NCBI GenBank assembly: GCA_035528395.1
Contig: DATKYR010000302.1
Location: 29,390 to 93,389, forward strand
Length of the DNA stretch: 64,000 nt
Direction of reading: 5' to 3'
From: NIOZ-UU13 sp035528395
Lineage (GTDB): Bacteria; Planctomycetota; Phycisphaerae; Sedimentisphaerales; Anaerobacaceae
Part shown: piece after piece, positions 32,160 to 39,838 of the stretch
Layout: the number at the start of each line of letters is the position of its first letter
Position numbering within the stretch: the stretch's first letter is position 1
Program-made: the position numbers and the translations under genes
The notes under the pieces: generated by a model
Databases searched by the model: none
The model's input: the letters and a program-made list of their open reading frames with translations, nothing else
What the model was told of the DNA's origin: nothing

Positions 32160-33416
32160 TCACCAGCCCTTTTTCAGCAATACCACAGGAATCGTTTTTG
32201 CCAAAATGTACAGATTTAACAGGAAAGATCTTCGTTGAATATACAAATAATCGTATTTTACTTTATGGTTGGGGTGTAAGTTATAAGCATTTCTTATCTG
32301 CGCAAGACCGGTCAGGCCGGGTTTAACCGCCAGCCGTATTTCCCTCAGTGCCTTGTGCCGTTTCACAAAGTGGAGCCGTTCAGGTCTCGGTCCAACAAGA
32401 CTCATATCGCCGCGTATAACATTTAACAATTGGGGAAGCTCATCAATACGGGTGCGTCTTAGAAAACGGCCGATTCTTGTAACTCTTGGGTCATTTTCAT
32501 CTGCTAAAACAGGACCTGTTTGCTTTTCAGCATCATTAATCATTGTCTTGAATTTGTACAAAGTGAAGGTTTTGCCGTCTTTGCTAATCCTACTCTGTTT
32601 GTACAAAACAGGCCCAGATGAAGTAAGTCTTATAAGCAGCAAGACCGTTAGCATCAATGGGCTTAGAAGGATAAGTATAAAGGCGCTGCCTAATACATCC
32701 AAAGCCCTTATCAAGAATTCTTCACTGTCAGATTTTCTTCCAAGGAATGTCGCAAGGAATTGTATCGAGTTTTCGTCCATTACATTTCCTGAAAGCAATT
32801 CCGCATAAATGGACGGGCTAAACAGCACGTTGACTTTTAATCTTAGCAAGAGATAAATCAGGAGGTTCATCTGCTTGTCTTCGCGGACTCGTTCACATAT
32901 CACGACCTCGTCTGCATCCTTATACCACACAAGGTCCTCGATTTTATCTATATGTATTTTCTCAACATGCTTGTTGTTCTCAATGGCTTCTGTGCCGCTT
33001 TCTTGTCCAATAATGATTATTATTTTCTTAATTCTTCCTGTTAAATTTAAAATCAGGTCGTTGGATAGGAAGATAATAATTAGACCAGCTGGAAAGGAAA
33101 TGAGGAAGATACTTGTAGGAAATGTAGACCACTGGGTTCTGAAAACATATACGAGGGCTATGCCGAAAAGTGTCCCCAATGCCATGCTATGGGTAATTCG
33201 TTTAAATAAATCCCAGTGTGACTGGAATCTATTCTTGAAAAATCTTGCGAAGCTAAATGCCAGCATGTACATGAACGTCAGGAAAAGGAAATTGCCTTTA
33301 TAAGAATTGAAGTTGTAATCAGGGATGTCTGTACCAAACCTTATAAGAAAGGATAGGAGGAACGCAATATTAATTAAAACTGCATCTACCAGCAATAATA
33401 AGATTTTCACTATCAT
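32160..33416 (-). CDS. Polyprenyl-phosphate sugar-1-phosphate transferase (WbaP/WcaJ type)
   Basis: 418 residues. Four or so N-terminal helices (LLLLVDAVLINIAFLLSFLI ...) are followed by a Rossmann-like middle (IKKIIIIIGQESGTEAIE). The catalytic bacterial sugar-transferase domain begins at RALDVLGSAFILILLSPLML, with SSGPVLYKQSRISKDGKTF, TLYKFKTM, VTRIGRFLRRTRIDELPQ and the end LPQLLNVIRGDMSLVGPRPE. All family signatures are intact. The enzyme loads the first sugar phosphate on undecaprenyl phosphate at the cytoplasmic face and so starts exopolysaccharide or O-antigen-like synthesis. It is read toward the convergent GT-C gene; a family 2 glycosyltransferase gene lies 150 bases upstream on the same strand. 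Confidence 0.92.
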   Translation of the reverse strand: MIVKILLLLVDAVLINIAFLLSFLIRFGTDIPDYNFNSYKGNFLFLTFMYMLAFSFARFFKNRFQSHWDLFKRITHSMALGTLFGIALVYVFRTQWSTFPTSIFLISFPAGLIIIFLSNDLILNLTGRIKKIIIIIGQESGTEAIENNKHVEKIHIDKIEDLVWYKDADEVVICERVREDKQMNLLIYLLLRLKVNVLFSPSIYAELLSGNVMDENSIQFLATFLGRKSDSEEFLIRALDVLGSAFILILLSPLMLTVLLLIRLTSSGPVLYKQSRISKDGKTFTLYKFKTMINDAEKQTGPVLADENDPRVTRIGRFLRRTRIDELPQLLNVIRGDMSLVGPRPERLHFVKRHKALREIRLAVKPGLTGLAQIRNAYNLHPNHKVKYDYLYIQRRSFLLNLYILAKTIPVVLLKKGW

Positions 33417-33565
33417 AGAAAAAGTTGATCTGGTCTTATTGTGTCAAATCAAATTTAAAAGCAGTTTCTATTAATTCCCGATAACATAATATATTGCCAG
33501 CCTTTTACCTTTACATCAACAGTCAGCCGCATATTTTTTACTTCTATTTGCAAACCAACGAAATG

Positions 33566-34327
33566 TTATTCTGTACCTTCAGGCCTCATAAAGAGTTGGG
33601 ATATTTTTGTGATTGGCTTGAAGATAAAAAATAAAGGAGATAGACGTAAACCGTTAATTCGAAAAGCTCTGATGATTTCCATGTTACCACGAATAATGCC
33701 ATTCAGGACGTTTGCTTTGCCTCCTGTACGCATTTTTACGATTACTTTTGGTAGATAGCCGACATTGATTTGATGCTTTTCAACAAAACGAAGCATTAAC
33801 TCAAAATCAGCCGCAATTTGAAAACTGTTGTTGAAACATCCGTACTTATCGAACACTTTTTTCCGGCAGAAAAACGTTGGATGTGGCATAACCCACCCGT
33901 GGTAGAAGGCTCCTCTCTTATACTTACCTGCTTTCCAGAATCGCATAACGTGATTGCCATTGTTGGGGTCTATATACGCCAGATCTCCATATGCAGCATC
34001 CAATTCATTTTTTTGGATAAATTCCAGCATCCGGCCTACAATGGTTTCGTCGGCATACATGTCATCAGCATTCAGGGTAGCTACAACGTCGCCGCTTGAC
34101 AACTTAATCCCCTTGTTCATCGCATCATAAATACCTTTGTCAGGCTCAGATATGCATCTGGAAATTCTACTTTGATACTTTGTTAGGATGTCAAGGGTAC
34201 CATCCGAAGACCCGCCATCGACGACAATATATTCAATATCCTCATAGTCCTGGCTCAGAACGTTTCTTATCGCGTCTTCAATTGTCTCGGCACTGTTAAG
34301 GCAAACAGTTATTATTGAAACTTTCAT
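33566..34327 (-). CDS. Family 2 glycosyltransferase
   Basis: 253 residues. GT-A fold signatures: MKVSIITVCLNSAETIEDAI at the start, then IEYIVVDGGSSDGTLDIL (nucleotide site), LNADDMYAD (the DxD equivalent), and CISEPDKGIYDAMNKGI. A middle HPTFFCRKKVFDKYG matches WcaA-type transferases of exopolysaccharide clusters. The C-terminus is basic and probably membrane-associated. It transfers a sugar from a nucleotide donor to a lipid-linked acceptor in the cytoplasm; donor and linkage unknown. Same strand as the sugar-phosphate transferase and probably in the same pathway. No strong ribosome-binding site was seen upstream of ATG 34327. Confidence 0.9.
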   Translation of the reverse strand: MKVSIITVCLNSAETIEDAIRNVLSQDYEDIEYIVVDGGSSDGTLDILTKYQSRISRCISEPDKGIYDAMNKGIKLSSGDVVATLNADDMYADETIVGRMLEFIQKNELDAAYGDLAYIDPNNGNHVMRFWKAGKYKRGAFYHGWVMPHPTFFCRKKVFDKYGCFNNSFQIAADFELMLRFVEKHQINVGYLPKVIVKMRTGGKANVLNGIIRGNMEIIRAFRINGLRLSPLFFIFKPITKISQLFMRPEGTE

Positions 34328-34378
34328 GGTTATACATATTAACTAAGCCAGAGAAGCATTGTTTGTTTTTGACTACTC

Positions 34379-34502
34379 ATACCAATTCAACTTAATAAGT
34401 GCGCTTTATATAATGACGATTTATGATATAGCGGCCATTTATCCCACCCTCACGGCCGGAACGCTTTTAGAGTAAGGCGCAAGAATTAACTTGAATTCGT
34501 AT
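34379..34502. repeat. 124-bp element with imperfect 26-bp terminal inverted repeats
   Basis: Left arm 34379-34404 (ATACCAATTCAACTTAAT ...) and right arm 34477-34502 (... ATTAACTTGAATTCGTAT) match at 21 of 26 positions when one is inverted. Inside is a second stem, GGCC ... CGGCC. It has no coding capacity. This is the shape of a small non-autonomous transposable or folding repeat; no clear target duplication was found. Confidence 0.5.
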
Positions 34503-34530
34503 CAGACCGATGTTTTTCTATTTAAACAAG

Positions 34531-34869
34531 TTACCATGATTTGTCTTTTTCGTATCCAAATTCAATGAGGAAATCGCCAATGATATCTTTGTAAAGTTCG
34601 TTAAGTTCGGACGTCAAGCATCTCTTCCAGTTGCCTGAAGTGCAGCTCCGAAAGAAACTCTTGTTATCAGTATCTCCACGTTTTCGCCCTCTACTGAGCC
34701 TTTCGAAACTGTTGGCCGTGACTATACTCTGGATAGTTTCACGCCGACTATCGAGTTCAAAATGCTCAGCCACCTGAGTAACGATATCAAGTGTGTCGTC
34801 CAACATGTCCTCGTAACGCACAATGATACTCATTTCAGGTTCTTTGTATACATGCCAGGAGCGAACCAA
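34531..34869 (-). pseudogene. Sulfotransferase C-terminal fragment
   Basis: 112 residues resembling the second half of a sulfotransferase: MSIIVRYEDMLDDTLDIVTQ, then TANSFERLSRGRK and SCTSGNWKRCLTSELNELY, the family's 3'-phosphate-binding end, finishing with DFLIEFGYEKD. The N-terminal PAPS-binding loop and catalytic His region are missing, and a stop codon lies just upstream of the first residue (near 34896). The fragment therefore appears to be a truncated remnant. It neighbours other fragments (kinase, integrase). Confidence 0.6.
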
Positions 34870-35095
34870 GTCCGTCGACTGATTTGTTGCGAATCATAAA
34901 TTTTATTAGACTCCGTCCCCGTGGGTTGCAATAAGAACCTTTGAAAAAAAGAGTTTTGTTATCAGACAGCTAAGAGCTGCCCAATAAGATACTCTGAACA
35001 GCCTTAAATTCACCTGTTTATCTGCTTAAAACCTTTCTGCACGCCCAACCTTTTTCAAAGCTTGTTAATTGTGGGCTTTATCACACCGGACAGAT

Positions 35096-35278
35096 TTAGC
35101 TCTTGTGTAGTTTCATAGTCATATCAAATGGGTACAATTCTTCATGTGCGGGGTGCTCCGGTTTGAGGAGCCTCACAAGAACCGGCAGCTTATCATCTTC
35201 CCTGATTCCTCGATATATGACCGTTCTTTTGTTTTCATACACTTTCTCAGATAAATGGCAGCCCCACAGCGCTAACAT
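35096..35278 (-). pseudogene. Serine/threonine-kinase-like N-terminal fragment
   Basis: 60 residues: KVYENKRTVIYRGIREDD and LPVLVRLLKPEHPAHEELYP match the first two strands of the kinase-like domain found at the start of very large multi-sensor signalling proteins. The frame then closes with FDMTMKLHKS, where about 1500 further residues would be expected. It is a decayed remnant. The family call rests on the short VYRG...LK pattern. Confidence 0.4.
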
Positions 35279-35627
35279 CCTTGCTGACTGATGGTATTTG
35301 GTGGATGATTGCCTCGATTTTATTAGTTGTGTGTTTTTGCTTGTGAGCTTGCCCTCCTTGAAAAAATAAACACTTTAAGCATCCTTATGATTTTAAAAGT
35401 ACTTGGGCTTATTCTGGAAGAATTCCCCGCATTTATTATTTAGCTTGCTTATGACGAGAGTCATTTCTTGGAAAGCGACTCCTTTCGATATAGGCCGCCT
35501 TATTAGGCCGATAATACTGAGCGTATTTCACTCCTGCTTTGAATTCTTACGTATAAGAAAAAATAAGTCAAGTGAAATGTGATTAATGTGGGCTTTTTTA
35601 ACCAGTTTATAGGCTAAATTCTGGTTT

Positions 35628-35993
35628 TCAGTCAAATAGCTGTCCACAGTTCGAACCCAGCCGTATCATTGCCTTCATTTGAGGACTTGCATTTTGGAGT
35701 GACTTTCGAACTTGCGACACAGTGAAGTTCGGCTTATCTTGTCTTTTTATTGTAATCTTCTTGACCGCCCTCAATTTCGGCGGATTATCGATGAATTCGT
35801 TGTCCAAGGCCCGGTTATACAGGGCCTTTACTGTGGCTATCGACAACTCACCGCCGGAATACCCGGGCTCAGGGACTTTGCCGGCATGCAGATAGGCGGC
35901 TTGTTCTATATACCGCTGTAACGCTTGTTGCTTGTCTGCACCGAAATAATAGAGCTTGCCACTAATTTTCTTGCAATACGGGGCTATACAGGG
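35628..35993 (-). pseudogene. Tyrosine-recombinase (integrase) remnant
   Basis: An open stretch reads CKKISGKLYYFGADKQQALQ, EPGYSGGELSIATVKALYNR and PQMKAMIRLGSNCG, matching the N-terminal arm, part of the core-binding domain and the start of the catalytic domain of planctomycete-type tyrosine recombinases. The middle looks shortened and the catalytic R-H-R-Y part is gone after NCGQLFD. No start codon is seen at the 5' end. It stands 22 bases upstream of the intact tRNA-Ser gene, a usual integration target, so it marks an old island. Confidence 0.65.
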
Positions 35994-36014
35994 TAAATTA
36001 CTACAAAATTATTC

Positions 36015-36105
36015 GGAGAGGTGGCCGAGTGGCTTAAGGCAACGGTTTGCTAAACCGTCGTACGGGTAAACGCCCGTACCGCGGGTTCGAATCCCGCCCT
36101 CTCCG
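36015..36105 (+). tRNA. tRNA-Ser (anticodon GCU)
   Basis: 91 bases with acceptor GGAGAGG / CCTCTCC and discriminator G (36105). The D-arm is GGCCGAGTGGCTTAAGGC; the anticodon stem ACGGT / ACCGT surrounds loop TTGCTAA (anticodon GCT). A long class II variable arm (GTACGGG ... CCCGTAC) and the T-arm GCGGGTTCGAATCCCGC follow. The 3' CCA is not encoded. The long variable arm fixes the serine identity. Confidence 0.97.
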
Positions 36106-36224
36106 TTAATTCAAATGGGCGTTGGAGTGCCATCTCACAATGCCGGCGAGTTGTCTATCCATTCTATGCCGTTGAACCGTTTTTAGTTCTCTTTTTTTTC
36201 ACTTTGTCCCTTATGGACGAGCCG

Positions 36225-37313
36225 CTATTTCTGGCTGCGATTATCAGCTTCGTTTGTCTGTTCGTAGATTTGAGCGATATCGTAGAGCAGTGCTTCGAGT
36301 TTCGAGAAATATTCATCTTCAGAAAACTTCTCTTTTGCATCACGCAGCTTTATGACTTCAAGCTCAAGGCTATCCCGTTGTGCTCGCAGGCCAGGGGATA
36401 TTTTATTCTCAGCTTCGCTGTGGACCATGTGAAACTGATGGGCGCGGTAGCCATCAAGAGATGCGCTATCCTCGGCCTTTTGCACAGGTCGGATACCTCG
36501 AAACCAATCAGCGCGAGTGCCCAGCCCATCTCCGTTGTCATCGAGCAGGGCATGCTCCGTGACGAGGCGACCGGCGGCAGAGTAAAATTCTTCAACGCGA
36601 CCGGAGGCGGTCAGAAATGCCTCAAGCAGGGAAGTCTGACCATCCTTGTCAAGGTCCGCTTGTGGCTCGGCGATCGCACCGGCCAGATATTGGCCAAAAC
36701 GTGTATAGTTCTGTTCATAGCCGCTCTTGGTCGCGGTAATCACAACATGCCCCTGCGCAGACAGCTTGCTTAAGAAAGGGGCGCTTGACGAGGCGGTGTT
36801 AATCACTACAATAGGTCTGAACAATGGCTTAAGCCATTCGGCCAGGTCATCTGCCGAGATATCGGGGCCCCGGAGGTTGAATTTCGCCGTCCTGCCGTCG
36901 AAAGTTCCATGCCCGATTAGAACCAGCCACAAAGCAGCTGTAGTTTGTTTAGATTCGTCCGCCAGTATTTTTTGCAGCGTCGTACGATCATTCGCTCGCA
37001 ACCCCGTGCTATCTTGCGAAAGCAAGAGCGGAGGTAACGCGAGTGCAGGCGACCCTTCAATTTTATCTAAACCAATTGCTGCAAATTTCGCATCACCTTT
37101 TGAGCAAGCTTCCTCCCACAGACGGGCCGATTTGGCGAATTGCGCCCCAAACTCCTCAGTCCCGGCTGCACCGATGACAACTATTACGGTGGGTTTTTGA
37201 TAGTCTTGACCCCCGTTCTTACTTTCTTGCGAAAACACGGGGGTGACATTTACTGAGAAGGCAGCCACATCAACAATCAATATACCGACGAGCAATATTG
37301 TCACGAGTTTCAT
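36225..37313 (-). CDS. C13/caspase-like pseudo-peptidase, last gene of the MoxR operon
   Basis: 362 residues; ATG 37313 overlaps the upstream stop by ATGA. Signal peptide (MKLVTILLVGILIVDVAAFS). The domain looks like a clan CD cysteine-peptidase fold (legumain/caspase-like): strand PTVIVVIGAAG, then ALWLVLIGHGTFDGR with the catalytic-type His 135, FNLRGPDISADDLAEWL, and strand PIVVINTASSSAPF (172-180). At the position where legumain has the nucleophile Cys after an Asn/Glu-Ala, this protein has Thr-Ala-Ser, so the nucleophile is absent. Later segments, ITATKSGYEQNYTRFG, ADLDKDGQTSLLEAF and TEHALLDDNGDGLGT, are strongly patterned and may bind calcium. Probably a secreted binding protein derived from a peptidase. 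Confidence 0.75.
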   Translation of the reverse strand: MKLVTILLVGILIVDVAAFSVNVTPVFSQESKNGGQDYQKPTVIVVIGAAGTEEFGAQFAKSARLWEEACSKGDAKFAAIGLDKIEGSPALALPPLLLSQDSTGLRANDRTTLQKILADESKQTTAALWLVLIGHGTFDGRTAKFNLRGPDISADDLAEWLKPLFRPIVVINTASSSAPFLSKLSAQGHVVITATKSGYEQNYTRFGQYLAGAIAEPQADLDKDGQTSLLEAFLTASGRVEEFYSAAGRLVTEHALLDDNGDGLGTRADWFRGIRPVQKAEDSASLDGYRAHQFHMVHSEAENKISPGLRAQRDSLELEVIKLRDAKEKFSEDEYFSKLEALLYDIAQIYEQTNEADNRSQK

Positions 37314-39838
37314 GGCATCCCCTTCCAGCGGCGTAGAGTCCATTCGCCGGCAAAGCACATCAGGATAAGCAGGAAAATGGCCGGTAATATACCCCGCAAA
37401 TCCCACAATGGCTTAATCCAGATATCCGTAATGGGGGCATCGCGACTTGGCAGGCTGCGAACAAAGTCCTCTAACGCGTCAAGTTCAATAACCTGACCTC
37501 CAGTCTGACGAGCAATTCTTTCAAGCAGCGGGCGGTTGGTTCTGATCGACCGAAACTCATGGGCTTCGAGATCAACAGCCCATCCGGCCTTTACGTCGCC
37601 GACCTCGACACCATTGGCATCATTCACGACGGCCTGGGCAAGGTAGCTGCCGTTATAGCGGGGAATGTACGTGGCCTCAAACAGCCCGCTTTCAGTGAGC
37701 ACGGGTTCGGCAGTCAGCCGCAGATTCTGACCCTCGGGGTCACGCACTTCTATGGCAATTGAAACATTATCCATTGGCTCGAAATTTTTCTTGCGGACCC
37801 GAACTTGAAGTACAACCGGTTGGTTTACCTGGTCACGTTTATGTGTGGCTTGTAATGAAATTCGATTCGGTACGTCTGCGACCAGCCACCGCAGTGTCTG
37901 TCTCCAGAATCTGTTCATGTCATCACGCATTTGATTCTGTTTCAGGCCCCAGCGCCAAATATCGCCGATAGTCAATGCTGCTGCTCGCCCGTTACCGTAT
38001 CTATGTACAACCAAAGCCGGGAACTGCTGAGCCGGATCGTCGCCAACGGTAGCAAGCACTCGCGCACCCGGCTTAATGGCACGCACGCAATTGAGCACAC
38101 GAAATGCGGGCATCTCCAGGAGCCGCTGTAGTTCATCCTGCTCATTGTCGCACAATCTGGCCCACGGCTGCAGCCAGCCTTCGCGAGTCAGATTCAAATA
38201 GGCTCGAGTTACCGTTTCCTGCTGGGCCAGCCGGTCCAGATAGACCGGCAGAATATGCCCGATGGGCGTGCGATGGAAATTGCCCTGTTGGAACGATTCT
38301 TTCCCGCCGAGCATTAAGAACCCACCGCCGCGCTCGGCAACGAACTCCTGAAGCAGCTCCATTTGGTCATGTGAGAAGAACTCTGCTTCGATGTCGTCGA
38401 GGATGACCGCGTGATAGCCGAATAACTCTTCTTGTGTTTTGGGAAATCCATCGCGAAGCTCCGCCGCGTCACGTGTGTTAAGGCGCACGAGAACCGGCTG
38501 GTCATACTGCTCGGTCTGCTCCTCATCTTTGTTATCAAATCCGCGAAACAGTGGATTGCTCACCTCACCGGCGCGTCCCCGCCAATCGTATTTCGGCTCC
38601 CGTCTTGCGACACGAAGCAGTCCCACCAGCTGCACTTGCTCATCTTCACTAATTGCCCGTTGCAGGAATTTATATTCCCAGTTCGGCCTGCCGGTTACAT
38701 ACAAAATCCGGTACGGCCCCTTGCCACGGTCCACAACAAGTGTACGTTTATTATTGGCCAGTGTCGCTTCCGATGGTGCTTCAAGTTGGTCCGAGCCGTC
38801 CTCCGTAGCAGTGCTGCTGCGGAGAGTGGACAATCTATCCTGCGAGATTTCCTCTGTGACATTAAGATGATAGAACAAAACACCGGTCTTGTCCGGACGC
38901 AGACGAAAACGAAATACTTGTTTCTCGTCATTCCTGGAGATTTTGAGTGTTTGGCGTTCCAGCATTTTACCTGAGTTTTCGAGTAAATCCACGGCGATGG
39001 TCTTGCCTGCGTATCCGGAGGCCTCAACGTCGGCCTGTATCATCACGGGAGCGTCTTCAAAAGATGTCTGGCTAACAGAGACATTTGTCAGGGAGATATC
39101 TTTTAGTGGTCGCCGGCCACCTATTACGACCGGGTAAACCGGCGGCACACCCGACCCCGCACCAATTGTCCCGCTGCGACGCACCCCCGACCTGTCGGCT
39201 CCGGTGGTAGGCGGCGCCGCTTCGGCTGCAATTGGTCCGGGGTAGAATTGCTCAGCCATATCCGTAGCATTGCCGTCGGTCATCAAGAGCACACCGGCCA
39301 AAGGCCTGCCTCGGTAGCGTTCGGCAATTGTTCGCAGGGCCACACCGATAGCAGAAGCCTTACCGTCAAAAGTCAGCTCTGAAAAGTCCGTTGTTCGGCG
39401 TAACCGCGAATCAAATACATATTGGCGAACCTGGAAATTTTCGGCCAGAGCGCCAAGCCAATCGGCCCCGCCGAAGGCGGGTTTGATCCGGTCCAGGGCT
39501 TTGCCCTGGTCTGTTTTCAAGGCGGCTTCAAGGATCTCGCCGCGGCTTAGGTCTGTGCCGTGGTCACGAATGTTCATGCCGCTGCTATTATCAGCAATAA
39601 CAACAAACAGATTAGCGCCGGTTTTGACACGTCTTCCACTCCACAGCGGCTCCATCAAACATAGTAACAGCACCAACACGCCTATAAGCCTAAGACAAAA
39701 GGCTGTCTTGTGAACCGCACCTGTCTCCGCTGAGCGCCGGTACGACCAAACCAATATTATAACGGTCACAATTAACACCGGCACGGCCAGCCAGAACCAC
39801 GGGCTTTCAGGGATTGTGATTGAACCGAGTAACATCAT
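37310..39838 (-). CDS. Membrane protein with vWA-like and glutamine-amidotransferase-like domains
   Basis: 842 residues; ATG 39838 shares a base with the upstream TGA (TGATG). Two N-terminal helices (FWLAVPVLIVTVIILVW, CLRLIGVLVLLLCL) lead to a vWA-like domain in which the MIDAS DxSxS is degenerate (ADNSSGMNI), with LLMTDGNATD later. After an Ig-like part (DISLTNVSVSQTSFED) comes a class I amidotransferase-like fold: YHAVILDDIEAEFF, ERGGGFLMLGGKESF, without a nucleophile Cys. Another Ig-like segment, an Arg-rich end and a final membrane helix (ILPAIFLLILMCFAGE) follow. Inner-membrane protein with a large outer part, working with the BatA-like protein and MoxR of the same operon. Confidence 0.82.
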   Translation of the reverse strand: MMLLGSITIPESPWFWLAVPVLIVTVIILVWSYRRSAETGAVHKTAFCLRLIGVLVLLLCLMEPLWSGRRVKTGANLFVVIADNSSGMNIRDHGTDLSRGEILEAALKTDQGKALDRIKPAFGGADWLGALAENFQVRQYVFDSRLRRTTDFSELTFDGKASAIGVALRTIAERYRGRPLAGVLLMTDGNATDMAEQFYPGPIAAEAAPPTTGADRSGVRRSGTIGAGSGVPPVYPVVIGGRRPLKDISLTNVSVSQTSFEDAPVMIQADVEASGYAGKTIAVDLLENSGKMLERQTLKISRNDEKQVFRFRLRPDKTGVLFYHLNVTEEISQDRLSTLRSSTATEDGSDQLEAPSEATLANNKRTLVVDRGKGPYRILYVTGRPNWEYKFLQRAISEDEQVQLVGLLRVARREPKYDWRGRAGEVSNPLFRGFDNKDEEQTEQYDQPVLVRLNTRDAAELRDGFPKTQEELFGYHAVILDDIEAEFFSHDQMELLQEFVAERGGGFLMLGGKESFQQGNFHRTPIGHILPVYLDRLAQQETVTRAYLNLTREGWLQPWARLCDNEQDELQRLLEMPAFRVLNCVRAIKPGARVLATVGDDPAQQFPALVVHRYGNGRAAALTIGDIWRWGLKQNQMRDDMNRFWRQTLRWLVADVPNRISLQATHKRDQVNQPVVLQVRVRKKNFEPMDNVSIAIEVRDPEGQNLRLTAEPVLTESGLFEATYIPRYNGSYLAQAVVNDANGVEVGDVKAGWAVDLEAHEFRSIRTNRPLLERIARQTGGQVIELDALEDFVRSLPSRDAPITDIWIKPLWDLRGILPAIFLLILMCFAGEWTLRRWKGMP

